NCBI GenBank assembly: GCA_019359095.1
Contig: JAHHHZ010000021.1
Span: 263,163 to 327,162, forward strand
Direction of reading: 5' to 3'
Source: Pleurocapsa minor HA4230-MV1
GTDB lineage: Bacteria; Cyanobacteriota; Cyanobacteriia; Cyanobacteriales; Xenococcaceae
Length of the DNA: 64,000 nt
Shown one piece after another: positions 63,939 to 64,000 of this stretch (within the stretch, counting starts at the first letter, position 1; each line of letters begins with the position of its first letter). Below the pieces are notes generated by a model. It saw only the letters and a list, made by a program, of their open reading frames with translations. It had not been told where the DNA came from and made no database searches. Made by a program: the position numbers and the translations under genes.

Positions 63939-64000
63939 CAGGGTTTAAATTGGTGTATTTTGATTCTCAATATATTTCTTCAGCACAGATATTGTAACTC

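Overview
The window comes from a cyanobacterial chromosome. The evidence is a CP12 C-terminus at the left edge, chlorophyll synthase, a PetP-like cytochrome b6f subunit, a high-light-inducible protein, a CpcS/CpeS-type bilin lyase and an NblA remnant. HIP1 octamers (GCGATCGC) are very frequent, the base composition is AT-rich, and many short dispersed and heptameric repeats lie between genes. The repeat load and accessory content suggest a larger-genome unicellular or colonial lineage; the exact genus cannot be read from the sequence. I saw no rRNA, tRNA, CRISPR array or intact insertion sequence.

Layout. 1-8.6 kb is housekeeping and photosynthesis: CP12 tail, DUF3177 membrane protein, small DUF7734-like protein, glmM, then leftward acnB and a leftward petP-like/get3d/chlG run. 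8.9-12.7 kb is a rightward ABC ATPase / cytochrome P450 / ABC-2 permease / exported protein unit. 12.7-13.9 kb holds a truncated DUF29 gene joined tail to tail with a truncated nblA, then an hli gene. 13.9-22.3 kb has a HerA-like ATPase, an aldo/keto reductase, an unusual response-regulator/ferric-reductase fusion, a GT4 glycosyltransferase, an ATP-grasp protein and a polyphosphate glucokinase-like kinase. 22.4-29.1 kb has two DUF1400 proteins, a bilin lyase, a cloverleaf-shaped MITE-like element, a toxin-antitoxin pair whose toxin is broken by a 45-base palindrome, and a GT39 glycosyltransferase.

29.4-32.8 kb carries pepA and an SLH/OprB porin. 33.0-38.9 kb is an arsenosugar-type region: arsM, arsS, TVP38 protein, IMPase-like phosphatase, SMP-30/MRJP-like secreted protein and a VOC protein. 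39.4-42.5 kb encodes a tandemly duplicated alkaline phosphatase-like protein with an RTX-like tail. 42.8-45.7 kb has an AraC regulator, a DUF2834/heme-type membrane pair, an AraC remnant and a DUF433/DUF5615 toxin-antitoxin pair.

45.8-50 kb has an orphan histidine kinase, msrB, an outer-membrane-type protein, a coiled-coil repeat protein, an HxlR regulator with a divergent membrane protein, and an orphan antitoxin. 50.2-55.5 kb is accessory and decayed: an RmlD-like reductase, a 2H-like protein, an orphan HicB, tiny ORFs, a frameshifted gene and a 5'-truncated gene. 56-63.7 kb has a methyltransferase, an ABC exporter, a FAD monooxygenase, an FtsL-like protein, FtsI/PBP and a GNAT acetyltransferase. 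The right end carries a strong two-tier hairpin.

The observations most worth following are the receiver/ferric-reductase fusion, the cloverleaf element with flanking direct repeats, the palindrome inside the toxin gene, the DUF29/nblA junction, and the duplicated phosphatase that has lost its zinc-binding histidines in both halves.
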